A stretch of 64,000 nucleotides of DNA from assembly GCF_036884655.1 (NCBI RefSeq), contig NC_088355.1, forward strand, positions 21,764,001-21,828,000. Reading direction: 5' to 3'. The position numbers were made by a program, and so were the translations under genes. How positions within the stretch are numbered: the first letter of the stretch is position 1; the number at the start of each line of letters is the position of its first letter. Under the pieces are notes generated by a model. It did no database searches and had not been told where the DNA came from. It saw nothing but the letters and a program-made list of their open reading frames with translations. Origin of the DNA: Musa acuminata AAA Group (taxonomy: Eukaryota > Streptophyta > Magnoliopsida > Zingiberales > Musaceae). Positions 10,565 through 19,904 of the stretch are shown one piece after another.

Positions 10565-11740
10565 TGATGAATCTCAGATTTTGATGATGAAACCAATCAA
10601 TATATGTTTATGTTTTAATCAGCATTTTGAGTGACGCAAGATGCTTCGATCAGGATGAGACAATTAAAGCAGGAAAAATCATGTTGGGCCGGAGGAACAT
10701 GTCAGAAGATTAGACGTCGGGCCAGTGGATTGGTCGACGTATCAACAAAAGGCTTCGGGCATCGGGCCAAGAAGTACGGACATTGCACCAAGGATATCAG
10801 AGTTGCGAAGTCAATTGGCCGATTGGGCAATAGGCCACAAGAGATAACGATGCGTCGAAGAATCGGACGAAGCGTCGAGAGACCAATAACGTGTCGGACA
10901 ACTTGATTAATGCTTAGTATTAATTGTCTAGATCAAAGTTTGTTTTACATGTTCATGATTAACTATGATAGCAAGGCATGAACCAAAAGGAAGTCCCAGA
11001 GTTAAGGACGTGATTATGTTGGGAGTTCGAGAGTTCATTGGAAGTCTGGACGTTCGTCGGAAGTTTTGGAGGAACCAGCTGAGAAGTCTTGGAGCTTGTC
11101 AGAGAAGTTTATCGGAACTCACCAAGAAGATCGTTGTGAAGTACAGGAGCTTGCTGGGAGTCCGCCGAAACATTGCCGAGAGATGGTCTGAAGTTCGCCA
11201 GAAGATCGTCGGAAGCTTGCTGGAAGAATAGACTTACAGACTTTGTTTAGCTTAGAATGTCTTAGGAATCGTAGTTAGCACATAATTGGGCTTGGATTGG
11301 GCCAACCTAATTATGGGCCAGCTAGGCCCATGTAAGAACTGTGTTGAGCCTAATAAGAAGCCTAAATAGTGCCCCAAGAAGTCTCACTATTGTGGCACAG
11401 TCTTCGAGACTATGTTAGGCAGTGGTACTACCAGTTTGGGCGGTTATATCGCCCTTAGCAGGGTGCCAGGCGGTGGTACCGCCAATCTGGGCGGTGGTAC
11501 TACCCAGCACTGCCCCCCAAGCGATGGTACCACCAGACTTGGGCGGTGGTATCGCCCAAGACAGTGTTAGTGTCGACTGACACTAGGCGGTGGTACCGCC
11601 TAATGTAGGCGGTAGTACTGCCCGAGCTCGATAGTACATTGTTGCTTTGAGGGGTACCATCGATGAGCTACTTAGTACATTGCTCGGTAGTAATGCAACA
11701 TGAGTTGCAACTTCAGCCCCAAGCGATGGTACCACCAGTA
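10565..11740 (+). repeat. 3' LTR of a plus-strand Sirevirus, 3'-truncated
   Basis: It starts TGATGAATCTCAG (consensus TGTTGAATCTCG), directly after the polypurine tract. It carries the degenerate gttcgtcggaag repeats (11030-11230), a tagtctcgagac hairpin and many ggcggtggtaccgcc palindromes (11410-11620). It stops before the TATA/C-run end, where LINE sequence begins. It belongs to the same subtype as the minus fragment 2474-3004. Confidence 0.75.
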
Positions 11741-13560
11741 CTGCTCCATACATGTACTCCATACATGATCTTGAATCTCTAATAATTTATGTCAAAAGCT
11801 AAGCATTGTTTGTGTGTTGACACTCAAAGATTCTGCTACATCTCTCCTTCCATATCCACCAAATAGCATATATGAAAGTAACCTTTGCCAATTGTGTAAG
11901 AAGCCCTTTTCTTGAGAAACATTACATGAGGTCGCCTAATTCTTGATGCAAGTTTGGTTGCGGTAGCCTATTGAGTTCGAATCATTGGAGAATCTTCTTC
12001 CATATCCATTTAGTATAGTTACAAGCAAAATAAAGGTGGTCAACATTTTTTTCTTGTTGCATATAAAGGGAGCATCGGTTAACATGATAGATACCTCTTC
12101 TCTTCATATTGTCTATTATAAGTAGTTTATTAAAAAGGGTCTGCCATATATATAAGAAATGTCTCTATGATCCCGGTCGATTCCATGTCCAACTGCTTAG
12201 GATCCACTTGTTATTTCTTTGCCTGATTTGATTCCATGTAGATGTGGCACTAGATTTGTCATTGTCATGAGGCCAAATAAGTATATCTGAAGAGTTGTTC
12301 CTGATTGGAATAACTATGATAGTCGGTTAAAGTGATAACATTTCAGGAGACCTAGGGTACCGTTAGCAATGAACTCGGAAACCTTCTAATCTTTGGGAGC
12401 CCCAAGGTCTTTTCATATTCTGTCACCATATAATTGAAATATACTCTTTGCATTCACCCAAGGATCGTACCACATATTAGTACTAGTTCCAGAATAGATT
12501 GCATAAGAAATGTGTTTGATTAGTTAATTCCTTGCCTTTAAAATTTCTTTCCAAGCTGTAGAGTGGTATGTTCTTGTTGAAATTTTTCAAATTGATTCCT
12601 TTGAAAGATACCTAGCAGAAACCCATTGTGACCATAAGAAACATTTGTTTTACAAAAGATCCCACAATTGCTGAACCAAACATGCTTTATTCCAATCTCT
12701 AGTATTTCTCAAGTTCAACCCCCCTTCATCTTTTGGTTTGCAGATGCTATCCCAATTACCATATGCATTGTCTTATCATTTGTGTCATTCCGGAAGAAGT
12801 TCATTAATAACCGTTCAATATCTTGGAGAAGTCTAACAGACAGAAGAAATATATTAGACCAATATATCGAGTAAGAGTACAATATCAAACGGATGAGTTC
12901 AAGTCGTCCTGCTTTTGGAAGAAGCTTATTTTTTCAAGAGGAAATTATATTCTTTATTTTTTTTAAGATAGGCTGACAGTGGGTTTTGTGAATGCTAGTG
13001 GATATGAGTGGGAGACCTAGATAAGGAACTAGCATGCTTCCCTTACTAACCCCTAGAGTGTGTGCAATAAAGTCCTTATCCTCAATGCAAGGACCCATAT
13101 AGATTTTACTTTTCACATAATTTAATTGAAGGCTAGAAACCATACCAAAGTCATTCAAAATAGTAGCCAGGTTCCTCACTAAAGTTGACTCATTCTGGAG
13201 AAAGATAAGTAAATCATCTATAAAAGTGGTGTGATATATGAATAGAACTAGCATTGGGTACGTTAATGCTGCCATTCGAGACTGTCTGTTCCAACATACA
13301 GTTTTGCTGTGGGAAGTTCATATCGAGGAGTATCTTATAGATAAATTTTTTATTAACTATATCAAAGACTTTCCATAAATCAGCTTTAGAACAAATTTTT
13401 GTCCCTCTTACTTTTGAGTGCAGATCCTTGACCAAGTCATTAGCAAGCATAATATTATGATGTATACTTCTCCCTTTGATGAAGGCAGCCTAATTAGGAC
13501 TAATGATCTTGTGTATTACCTTTTGCATTCTATCTATCAACACTTTGGAGATGATCTTAT
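11741..13560 (-). mobile_element. LINE copy A (non-LTR retrotransposon), minus strand, truncated
   Basis: A plant L1-type LINE runs right to left, with RT palm motifs at 13450-12950, the C-terminal RT region at 12950-12600 and a zinc-knuckle RT-associated domain at 12330-11990. It shares long blocks with LINE B (16092-17055) and LINE C (36176-37972), but lacks their 3' UTR: it breaks at the words gctccatacatg next to a Sirevirus LTR. The 5' end is also missing. Confidence 0.85.
11990..13560 (-). pseudogene. LINE ORF2-type reverse transcriptase pseudogene
   Basis: Minus-strand translation gives the conserved non-LTR RT blocks in order: AAFIKGRSIHHNIMLANDLV (about 13490-13430), KADLWKVFDIVN, the catalytic FIDDLLIF block (about 13224-13200), a YLGLPL block (near 13020), a YSYSIYW then WDSICKPKDEGG block (12880-12720), and the zf-RVT motif with YHVNRCSLY and HLYFACNYTKW (12150-12000). 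The frame shifts at least between the ANDLV and FIDD blocks, and several stops occur. In a live element this protein nicks the target and reverse-transcribes its RNA. Here it is dead. The endonuclease domain is not present. Confidence 0.85.
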
Positions 13561-14363
13561 AAATAAAGTTGAACTAATCCGTTCGGTGTTATATTCTTAC
13601 TCTATTTATTGGTCTATTGCATTTCTTCTACTTGCTGTACTTCTCCGAGACATTGAAGGGTTATTTATGAACTTATTCTATAATGACACAAATGGTAAAA
13701 TAATACATATGGTAAGTTGGGACAGCATATGCAAACCAAAAGATAAAGGGGGCCAAAACTTAAGAAATACTAGAGATTGGCATAAAGCATGTTTAATTGG
13801 GATCTTCTGCAAAACAATGTGTTTCTATTAAGTAACTTTCTAAGGAATTAATTTGGGAAGTTCCATGCCCGATGGGACTCAAACCCACAATCGCCTAATT
13901 AGAAGTCAGACGCCTTATCCATTAGGCCACGAGCACTTTAATATTCAAATTTGCTCTTAGTTAAAGATCTTGGGAATGATATTGAAAAATTATATGTATC
14001 CCGTAGTTATCTGCTTTAATAATGTGTTGTATCCATAGGTAGTCTTGGTATATTTAGAGATTATATTTTTTTGTTGGCTACAGTTTGGAGTCATAGTCTA
14101 CCGTATATGTAGTCATGACTATACTTTATTTGTTGGCTACAGTTGGGAGTCATAGTCTACAGCATGTGTAATCATGACTATCTCTTTGTTTGACTAATTT
14201 AGGAGATGATTTGTAGAGTGAGAGCATTCCACCATTGAGGTGGGGTGCACTATCATAGACTACTCTATGAGATATCAGGCTTTAGTTTATTGCTTGTATA
14301 AACAAAGCTATTTGTATAACCTTCACACTTATTCAATTTACTTTTACTTACCAAAAAAAAAAA
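13561..14363 (+). mobile_element. LINE copy D, plus strand, 5'-truncated, with poly(A)
   Basis: Plus-strand coding text 13561-13831 (VELIRSVLYSYSIYW, then VSWDSICKPKDKGG) is homologous to the 12905-12690 part of LINE A but lies in the opposite direction. After an inserted tRNA-like segment it continues with the LINE 3' UTR, including two copies of a block with tagtcatgacta, and ends in a run of 11 A (14353-14363). That tail is the hallmark of target-primed integration. Its 5' end abuts LINE A without a gap. Confidence 0.8.
13864..13936 (-). tRNA. tRNA-Arg (TCT) sequence, possibly a pseudogene
   Basis: The minus strand folds as a full cloverleaf. The acceptor GTGCTCG pairs with CGGGCAT (two G-T pairs). 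The D-arm has GCC/GGC around TAATGGATAA, and the anticodon stem TCTGA/TTAGG has two G-T pairs. The loop CTTCTAA has anticodon TCT, the variable loop is CGATT, and the T-stem GTGGG/CCCAT encloses TTTGAGT. Length is 73 nt with no intron. The G-T pairs and the absence of a nearby run of four T on the minus strand argue that it may not be active. It lies antisense inside LINE copy D, between the coding part and the 3' UTR, which is not a normal host location. Confidence 0.85.
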
Positions 14364-15274
14364 TATTTCATACATCCTTGATATGCTCTAAAATGCTTCA
14401 TATGTCATTGATATGCTCCGTAACATTTCATATGCCATTGATATACTCCAAAATGCTTCCTATGCCATTGTTATATTCCGAAATGCTTCATATGCCATTG
14501 ATATGTTCCGAAGCATTTCATCTACCATTGATATGTTCCAAAATATTTCTTTATGTCAATGATTTACTTCAAGTAGTCTTTACTCTCTTGTTATGAACAA
14601 AACATGCTTCGAATGAAATAACATTATAATTCTGTATTTGTTGAGCGGCTATCTATGAACTCTTGTATCCTTGCCTTGTATTTGGTACATTATTTGCTTT
14701 GAAACTATCCTTTTTCACCATTGATATGTTAGTCGCTTGCTAAGCTCTATGTACTCACCCCGTTGCTATATAAATTTTTCAGGATAGCTTGTCACTCGCT
14801 AGAATATTTAAATTGAGCTATGATAGTGGAAAGCTAGAAGACTTTGGGCAAACATTTAGTGGATGATATGTTTTTGTTGTATAAGTACACTTAGTGTCTA
14901 ATGAAACGTTGATGGTAAATCTGAACTTATAAGTTTTGTAAAAGTTTAATTGACCTCTCATGTTATGATTTTGGAGTGTTAAGTTAATTTGTGTATTGGT
15001 ATGAATATGTGGTAAATATCGATTTTTATGATAATATAGAATCCTACACTTGTGGATTTATGAGGTGGTTATTGTCTTGGTGAGTTGGTTTCAGATTTTA
15101 TAATTTATAGAGTGATGTGGTATATGAATTTAAACTGCATAGGTTTTATAAATTGGAGAATTATGGATGTGAATAAATTGAATATTTTCTCAGTATCCTC
15201 AAATGTGTGATTAGATCTTGGAATGGATTATTGTTGAATTATAATATTATCGATTTTGGGGGGGCGGTGTGACA
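14364..15274 (+). repeat. 3' part of a Tekay-type LTR
   Basis: It is colinear with the last third of the Tekay LTRs at 52905-55465 and 60037-62591. It begins inside the about 30 bp tandem repeat (ttgatatgctccgaaa type, 14364-14560), continues through caccccgttgctatataaatttttcag and the tcctcaaatgtgtg block, and ends ggggcggtgtgaca. The 5' part of this LTR is missing, replaced on the left by LINE D. Confidence 0.8.
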
Positions 15275-15811
15275 ATTCGTTGCTTTTATGCTGGTGTTAT
15301 TACAACCATATTTCGATCGTCGTCCATCTCCTACATGCACTTCGCGACCAGAGAACCTAGGCATCGGCCACGCATGGCAGATTCAACCTCGTCGTGCAAA
15401 AACCATCATAACTTTCTCGGTAGATCTCAGAATCGCTATTGCGACCCCAATTCGCGAAACACACTTCGAGCCCCATGACGCAGACTGCGATACGGTCATG
15501 ACAAATTTCTGATGGGATTTGTTGCTTTTGTGTTGGTGTCATCGCAACCATATTTCAATCGTCATCCATCTCCTACATGCACTTCACGACCAGAGACCCT
15601 AGATGTGGGCCACGCATGGCGGATTCGACCTTGTCATGCAAAAACCATCATAATTTTCTCGGTCGATCTCAGAATCGTTATTATGACTGCAATCCATGAA
15701 GCACACTCCGAGCCCCATGAGGCTAAATGCGAAGTGATCATAACAAATTTCGGGCCCGAAAACCATCGTCTCAGAGGTCTACGACATCATCGAATAGGCA
15801 CAAAATAGAGT
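15275..15811 (-). repeat. 5S rDNA-derived spacer repeats with truncated 5S 5' ends
   Basis: Two units of the same spacer lie in tandem (15308-15509 and 15550-15811; shared words include cgaccagagaccctag, aaaaaccatcata and ctcagaatcg). Each is preceded on the plus strand by a piece that, reversed, matches only the first 33-41 nt of plant 5S rRNA: 15276-15307 and 15510-15549. The first piece is cut by the Tekay LTR end at 15274. The segment therefore looks like a degraded 5S rDNA array in minus orientation. Confidence 0.75.
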
Positions 15812-15925
15812 ACAACACTACGACTTCCGGGGGGTTCACCCATCCTAGTACAACTCTCGCCTAAGCATGCTTAACATCAGAGTTCTAATGGGATTCAGTG
15901 CTTTAGTGCTGGTGTGATTATACCC
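15812..15925 (-). rRNA. 5S rRNA pseudogene
   Basis: The minus strand matches plant 5S rRNA along nearly its whole length, about 114 nt of the usual 119-120. Recognisable blocks are ACCAGCACTAAAGCAC, CCCAT(T)AGAACTC, TTAAGC(A)TGCTT and ACTAGGATGGGTGA, the last being the internal-promoter C box. The differences I can see are mostly C-to-T or G-to-A, for example in the start GGGTATAATCAC and in the A box. This indicates an inactive, formerly methylated copy. An alternative is a Cassandra-type TRIM, whose LTRs carry 5S sequence, but no Cassandra termini were found and spacer units lie next to it. Confidence 0.85.
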
Positions 15926-15988
15926 ATATTTTAATCATCGTTCACCTCCCACATCCATGTCGTGACTGAAGACCCCGTGCTTGGGCCA

Positions 15989-16091
15989 TGTAACACCCCT
16001 CAGTTTTTTAAAATTCTATAAGGTCTTATTTGTAATATAGGGACCTAAATATAAATATTAAAAATTAGATATGATTTATGAAAGATTTATA
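15989..16091 (+). repeat. 5' start of a Tekay-type LTR
   Basis: The sequence begins TGTAACACCCCTCAG, the Tekay LTR start also seen at 60037, and includes gggacctaaatataaa, equivalent to the aggacctatatgtaaa block. It is cut after about 100 bp by the poly(T) end of LINE B. The 63 bp before it (15926-15988) continue 5S flanking sequence. Confidence 0.75.
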
Positions 16092-17055
16092 TTTTTTTAA
16101 GTAAAGAAAAATTAATTAAGTGTAAAGTTTCTACAAATAGCTTTGTCTATACAAGCCATAGACTAAGCCTGATGACTCATAGAGTACACATGCGGTAGTC
16201 ATGACTACACTTGCTATAGACTATGACTCCTAATTGTAGCCAACAAATAAAATGTAATGTCCATATATGCCAAGACTACCTGTGGGTATAGCACATTATT
16301 AAAGCATATAACTACGGGATACATATAATTCTTTAACATCAGTCCCAAGATCTTTAGCTAATAGCAAAATTGAATCTGATAAAAATATCTTTTTCTCTTC
16401 GTGTACAGTGCTCCATTTTGAGATCGTGCTCCATACATGATCTTGAGTCTCTAATAATCTCTGTCAAGAGCTAAGCATTATTGGTGTGTTGACACTCAAA
16501 TATTCTGCTACATCGCTCCTTCCACATCCACCAAATAGCGCATCTGAAAATAACATTTTCCAATTTGTAAGAAACCCTTTTCTTGAGAAACATTACATGA
16601 TTTCGCCTAATTCTTGATGCAAGTTTGGCTGCGGTAGGCAATTGATTTCAAATCGTCGAAGAATCTCCTTTCATACCCATTTAGTATATTTACAAGCAAA
16701 ATAGAGGTGGTCCATAGTTTCTTCCTGTTGCGTACAAAGAGAGCATCGGTTAACATGGTAAATAACTCTTCTCTTCACATTGTCTATTGTAGATAATTTA
16801 TCAAGAAGGTCTTGCCATGTGCATAAGGAATGTCTCTGAGATACCGGTCGATCCCATGTCCAACTGCTTGGGATCCACTTGTTATTCCTTTGCCTAATTG
16901 GATTCCATACTAATGTGGCACTAAATTTGCTATTGTCATAAGGCCAAATAAGCATATCTGAAGAGTTATTCCTGATTAGAATAGCTATGATAGTCGGTCA
17001 AAGTGATAACATTTCAGGAGAAATAGGATTAGGGAGACACCATGATACCAGTGTG
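16092..17055 (-). mobile_element. LINE copy B, minus strand, 5'-truncated
   Basis: A T run at 16092-16098 is the reversed poly(A) tail. To its right come the 3' UTR with the tagtcatgacta block (16195-16420) and the zf-RVT coding region (16671-16955, including YHVNRCSLCTQQEETMDHLY and WTWDRPVSQRHS on the minus strand, one open stretch of 94 codons). Homology with LINE C ends near 17055. A clear target duplication was not found. The right flank is interrupted by the Sirevirus at 17087. Confidence 0.8.
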
Positions 17056-17086
17056 ATGCAGAATGAGGGGGTAAAGTAGAATAGAT

Positions 17087-18245
17087 TGTTGAATCTCGAA
17101 TTTTGATGATGAAATCAATTGTTAATTGTTTGATCTAATCTATAAGTTGAGAAAAGTGTGCAGGATTAACTATGATAACAGTAAGACATAAAGCAGGTAT
17201 TGTGTCAGAGTTAAAATCGAGATCTCGTTGGGAGTTCAAAAGTTCGCCGGAAGTCCAAACATTCGTCGGAAGTTCTGCTAGAACCAACCGAGAAGTCTAG
17301 GAGCTTGCCAAAGAAGCTCATCGAAACTCACCAAGAAGATCATCATAAAGTTCATGAGCTTGCCGGGAGTCCGTCGAAACATGACCGGCAGTTCATCAAA
17401 AGTTCGTCGGAAGAACAATTGACGTACCGGAACAAGATGCTTTGTCAAATTATCTTAAATATTATAGTTAGTCCATAAATTGAGTTAGGATTGAGAGGTA
17501 ATCCCACTAACTTAGTTAGGGGCTAACTGAAACCTAAATAAGGCTGAATTGGGCCGAATTGAACAACCCATTCAACCCCTGAAAACATGGCCAGTGGTGG
17601 CACCGCTTGGGAGACCCAGTCTCCCAAGTGGTCTAGGTGGTGGTTCCACTGGCAGTTAATGCTGTTAGCGATGGTACCATCCAATGTCAACCAGTGGTAC
17701 CTCCTAGTAATGGCGGTGGTATCGTCAATACCTTGGAAATTCGGGATGAGACACTTTTTGGCTCCATTTTTGAAGCCATTGGGGCCTATAAATCCCCTAC
17801 CCTTTTCTGCATGAAAGGGCATGAAAGCATTAGCATAATCTTGAGTTCTTAAGTCTTAAAGTGTTGTAAAATTGAGAAGAGTTCTCCTCCTTCATATCTT
17901 AGCCTTATAACCATCCAAGAAAGAGGAGTGACACTTGTAAGGATCTTCCTATTGAAGGAAGGCCCTTAGTGGATATCGGTGACCTCGATGGAGGAGGAAT
18001 CCAAAGTGGATATAGGTCTCATTGACCGAACCACTCTAAATTCTGGTTTGCTTTTCCTTTAGTGCAATTTACTTTACTGTAAACCATCTTGAGCTTCTCC
18101 TTACATTCTTATGAAAGTTTTAAAGTTCAACATCTTTCCGAAACAATTTGAATTGAGATGAAATTTTTACGAAATCAAAGAATTTTCTGTTGCACTAATT
18201 CACCCCCCCCCCCCCCCCCTCTTAGTGCTGCTCTTGATCCTAACA
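17087..18245 (+). repeat. 5' LTR of Sirevirus A
   Basis: It starts TGTTGAATCTCG and ends gatcctaaca, 1,159 bp. It includes degenerate gttcgtcggaag repeats (17240-17420), ggtggtaccgcc-like palindromes (17590-17740), the TATA word tataaat at 17787-17793, and a run of 17 C (18203-18219) close to the end. Confidence 0.92.
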
Positions 18246-18247
18246 AT

Positions 18248-18259
18248 TGGTATCAGAGC
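18248..18259 (+). other. Primer-binding site of Sirevirus A
   Basis: TGGTATCAGAGC, complementary to the 3' end of initiator tRNA-Met, lies two bases after the LTR end. Confidence 0.92.
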
Positions 18260-18295
18260 AAGATTCACTCTCGTTTGGTTTAAAACCCAAGAGAG

Positions 18296-19629
18296 ATGAC
18301 ATTTGCTGGCAACCAAGAGGGTCATTCAATTACACGTTCGCCCTTGTTCAATGGGGCAGATTACATATATTTGAAGACTAGAATCAGGATCTTCCTAATT
18401 TCAATGGATTTTGAATTATGGAGTATTGTAGAAAATGAGTTTCAAAAGTCTTCTCTTCCAATGAACGATTGGAATGAGTTGGAGAAGAAGACTTTCACCT
18501 TAAACGCCAAGGTTATGAATGCCTTGTTTCGTGCTTTAGATAAAAACGAGTTCAATCATGTGTCTACTTGTGAATCAGCTTTTGATATTTGGTACATACT
18601 CGAAGTGACTCATGAAGGCACTAGTAGAGTGAAGGAGTCAAAAATTAATCTTTTAGTGCACACTTATGAGTTTTTTTGGATGAAACCGAGTGAGACTATT
18701 GGAGACATATATACCCGATTTACAGATGTCATTAATGGTCTAAAAGGACATGGCAAAGGTTTCTCAGATTTTGAACTTATTAATAAAATTTTAAGATCCC
18801 TTCCAAAGGGTTGGGACCCAAAAGTCATAGCTATTCCAGAGGCCAAATATTTAAATAATTTTTCTCTCGAAGAACTAATTAGGTCAGTAATTACCTACGA
18901 GATGATTTGTAAAGCTCATGAAGAGCTTGAGGACACCCTTCCAAAGAATAGAAAGGATATGACACTAAGAACCCAAGAAGACCATTTAAAAGAAAACTCA
19001 AGTGATGAGGACCTTGATGAAGACTTGGCGCTCTTAACAAGGAAATTCAAAAAATTCATAAAAAGGAATAAATTTAAAAATGACACTAAAAATAAATTTG
19101 AATCCAAGAAAGAACAAGTAATATGCTACGAATGCAAGAAGCCGAGACATTACAAGAGCGAATGTCTCCTAGCCAAAAAGAGGCAACCAAAGAAGAAGGC
19201 TCTTAAAGCAATATGGGACGACTCAAGTGCATCTAAAGAAAAGGAGCCAACCAACACTCAGCAAGTTGCTCACTATGCACTAATGGCTATTGGAGATGAG
19301 GTGAGTAGTTCATTTGATGTAAATTTATCCTTTGATGAACTATTAAATGTCTTTCATGATTTATTTGATGAATATAAATTAATTAGTAAAAATATAAATT
19401 ATTGAAAAAAGAGCATGCTTCTCTTGTTAGTGATTTCAATAGATTAAAAGTTGAGCATAATGATAGTTTAGCTCTATATGTAAAATGTGATGAACTAAAA
19501 ACACTTAGAAAGGAAAACTTGCTACTCAAAGAAACCTTAGAAAAATTTGAGGTTAGTAATAAGTCCTTGAACATGATCCTTGCCAACAAGGGTCACACGT
19601 TAATAGAAAAGGTGGAATCGAATTTGTAA
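18296..19629 (+). pseudogene. gag: Sirevirus A gag pseudogene
   Basis: The ATG at 18296 lies 36 nt after the primer-binding site and opens MTFAGNQEGHSITRSPLF, the conserved Sirevirus gag start. The frame stays open for 369 codons. It covers the copia gag domain (residues about 10-215), an acidic Ser/Asp/Glu patch, a Lys-rich stretch and a CCHC knuckle (CYECKKPRHYKSEC, near residue 280). Close to 19400 the frame shifts by one, and the downstream Lys/Glu/Leu-rich coiled-coil-like part continues at 19402-19629. A second knuckle-like region (CNFCYKFRHVTYHC) is visible near 19700 in another frame. The product would have been the capsid/nucleocapsid. It is non-functional now because of the frameshifts. 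Confidence 0.88.
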
Positions 19630-19904
19630 GTAGCTCTCACCAAAATCCAATCACCTTTGTTAAAGGCCCTACTTTGCATGTTTCACCCCAAAACAAATGC
19701 AACTTTTGTTATAAATTTAGGCATGTAACTTATCATTGTCCATTTAAGAAATGTAATCTACATAAATTGATTTGAGTTCCTAAAAGAATCTCAAATGACT
19801 CAATGCAACATGATAAGCTATGTAGATCGATTTTTGAGGCACCTAATGTCAAATAGGTACCTAAACATCATTCTTTTTTGTAGAAAAATATACTATCACA
19901 AGCT

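Noticed and set aside
13418..13831. 137-codon plus-strand frame as one protein
   Set aside because: Its first 45 or so codons are antisense to LINE A; only the part after 13561 is sense LINE RT, so the frame is a junction artefact.
15269..15808. Overlapping short frames 15269-15808
   Set aside because: They overlie 5S rDNA spacer repeats and truncated 5S sequence.
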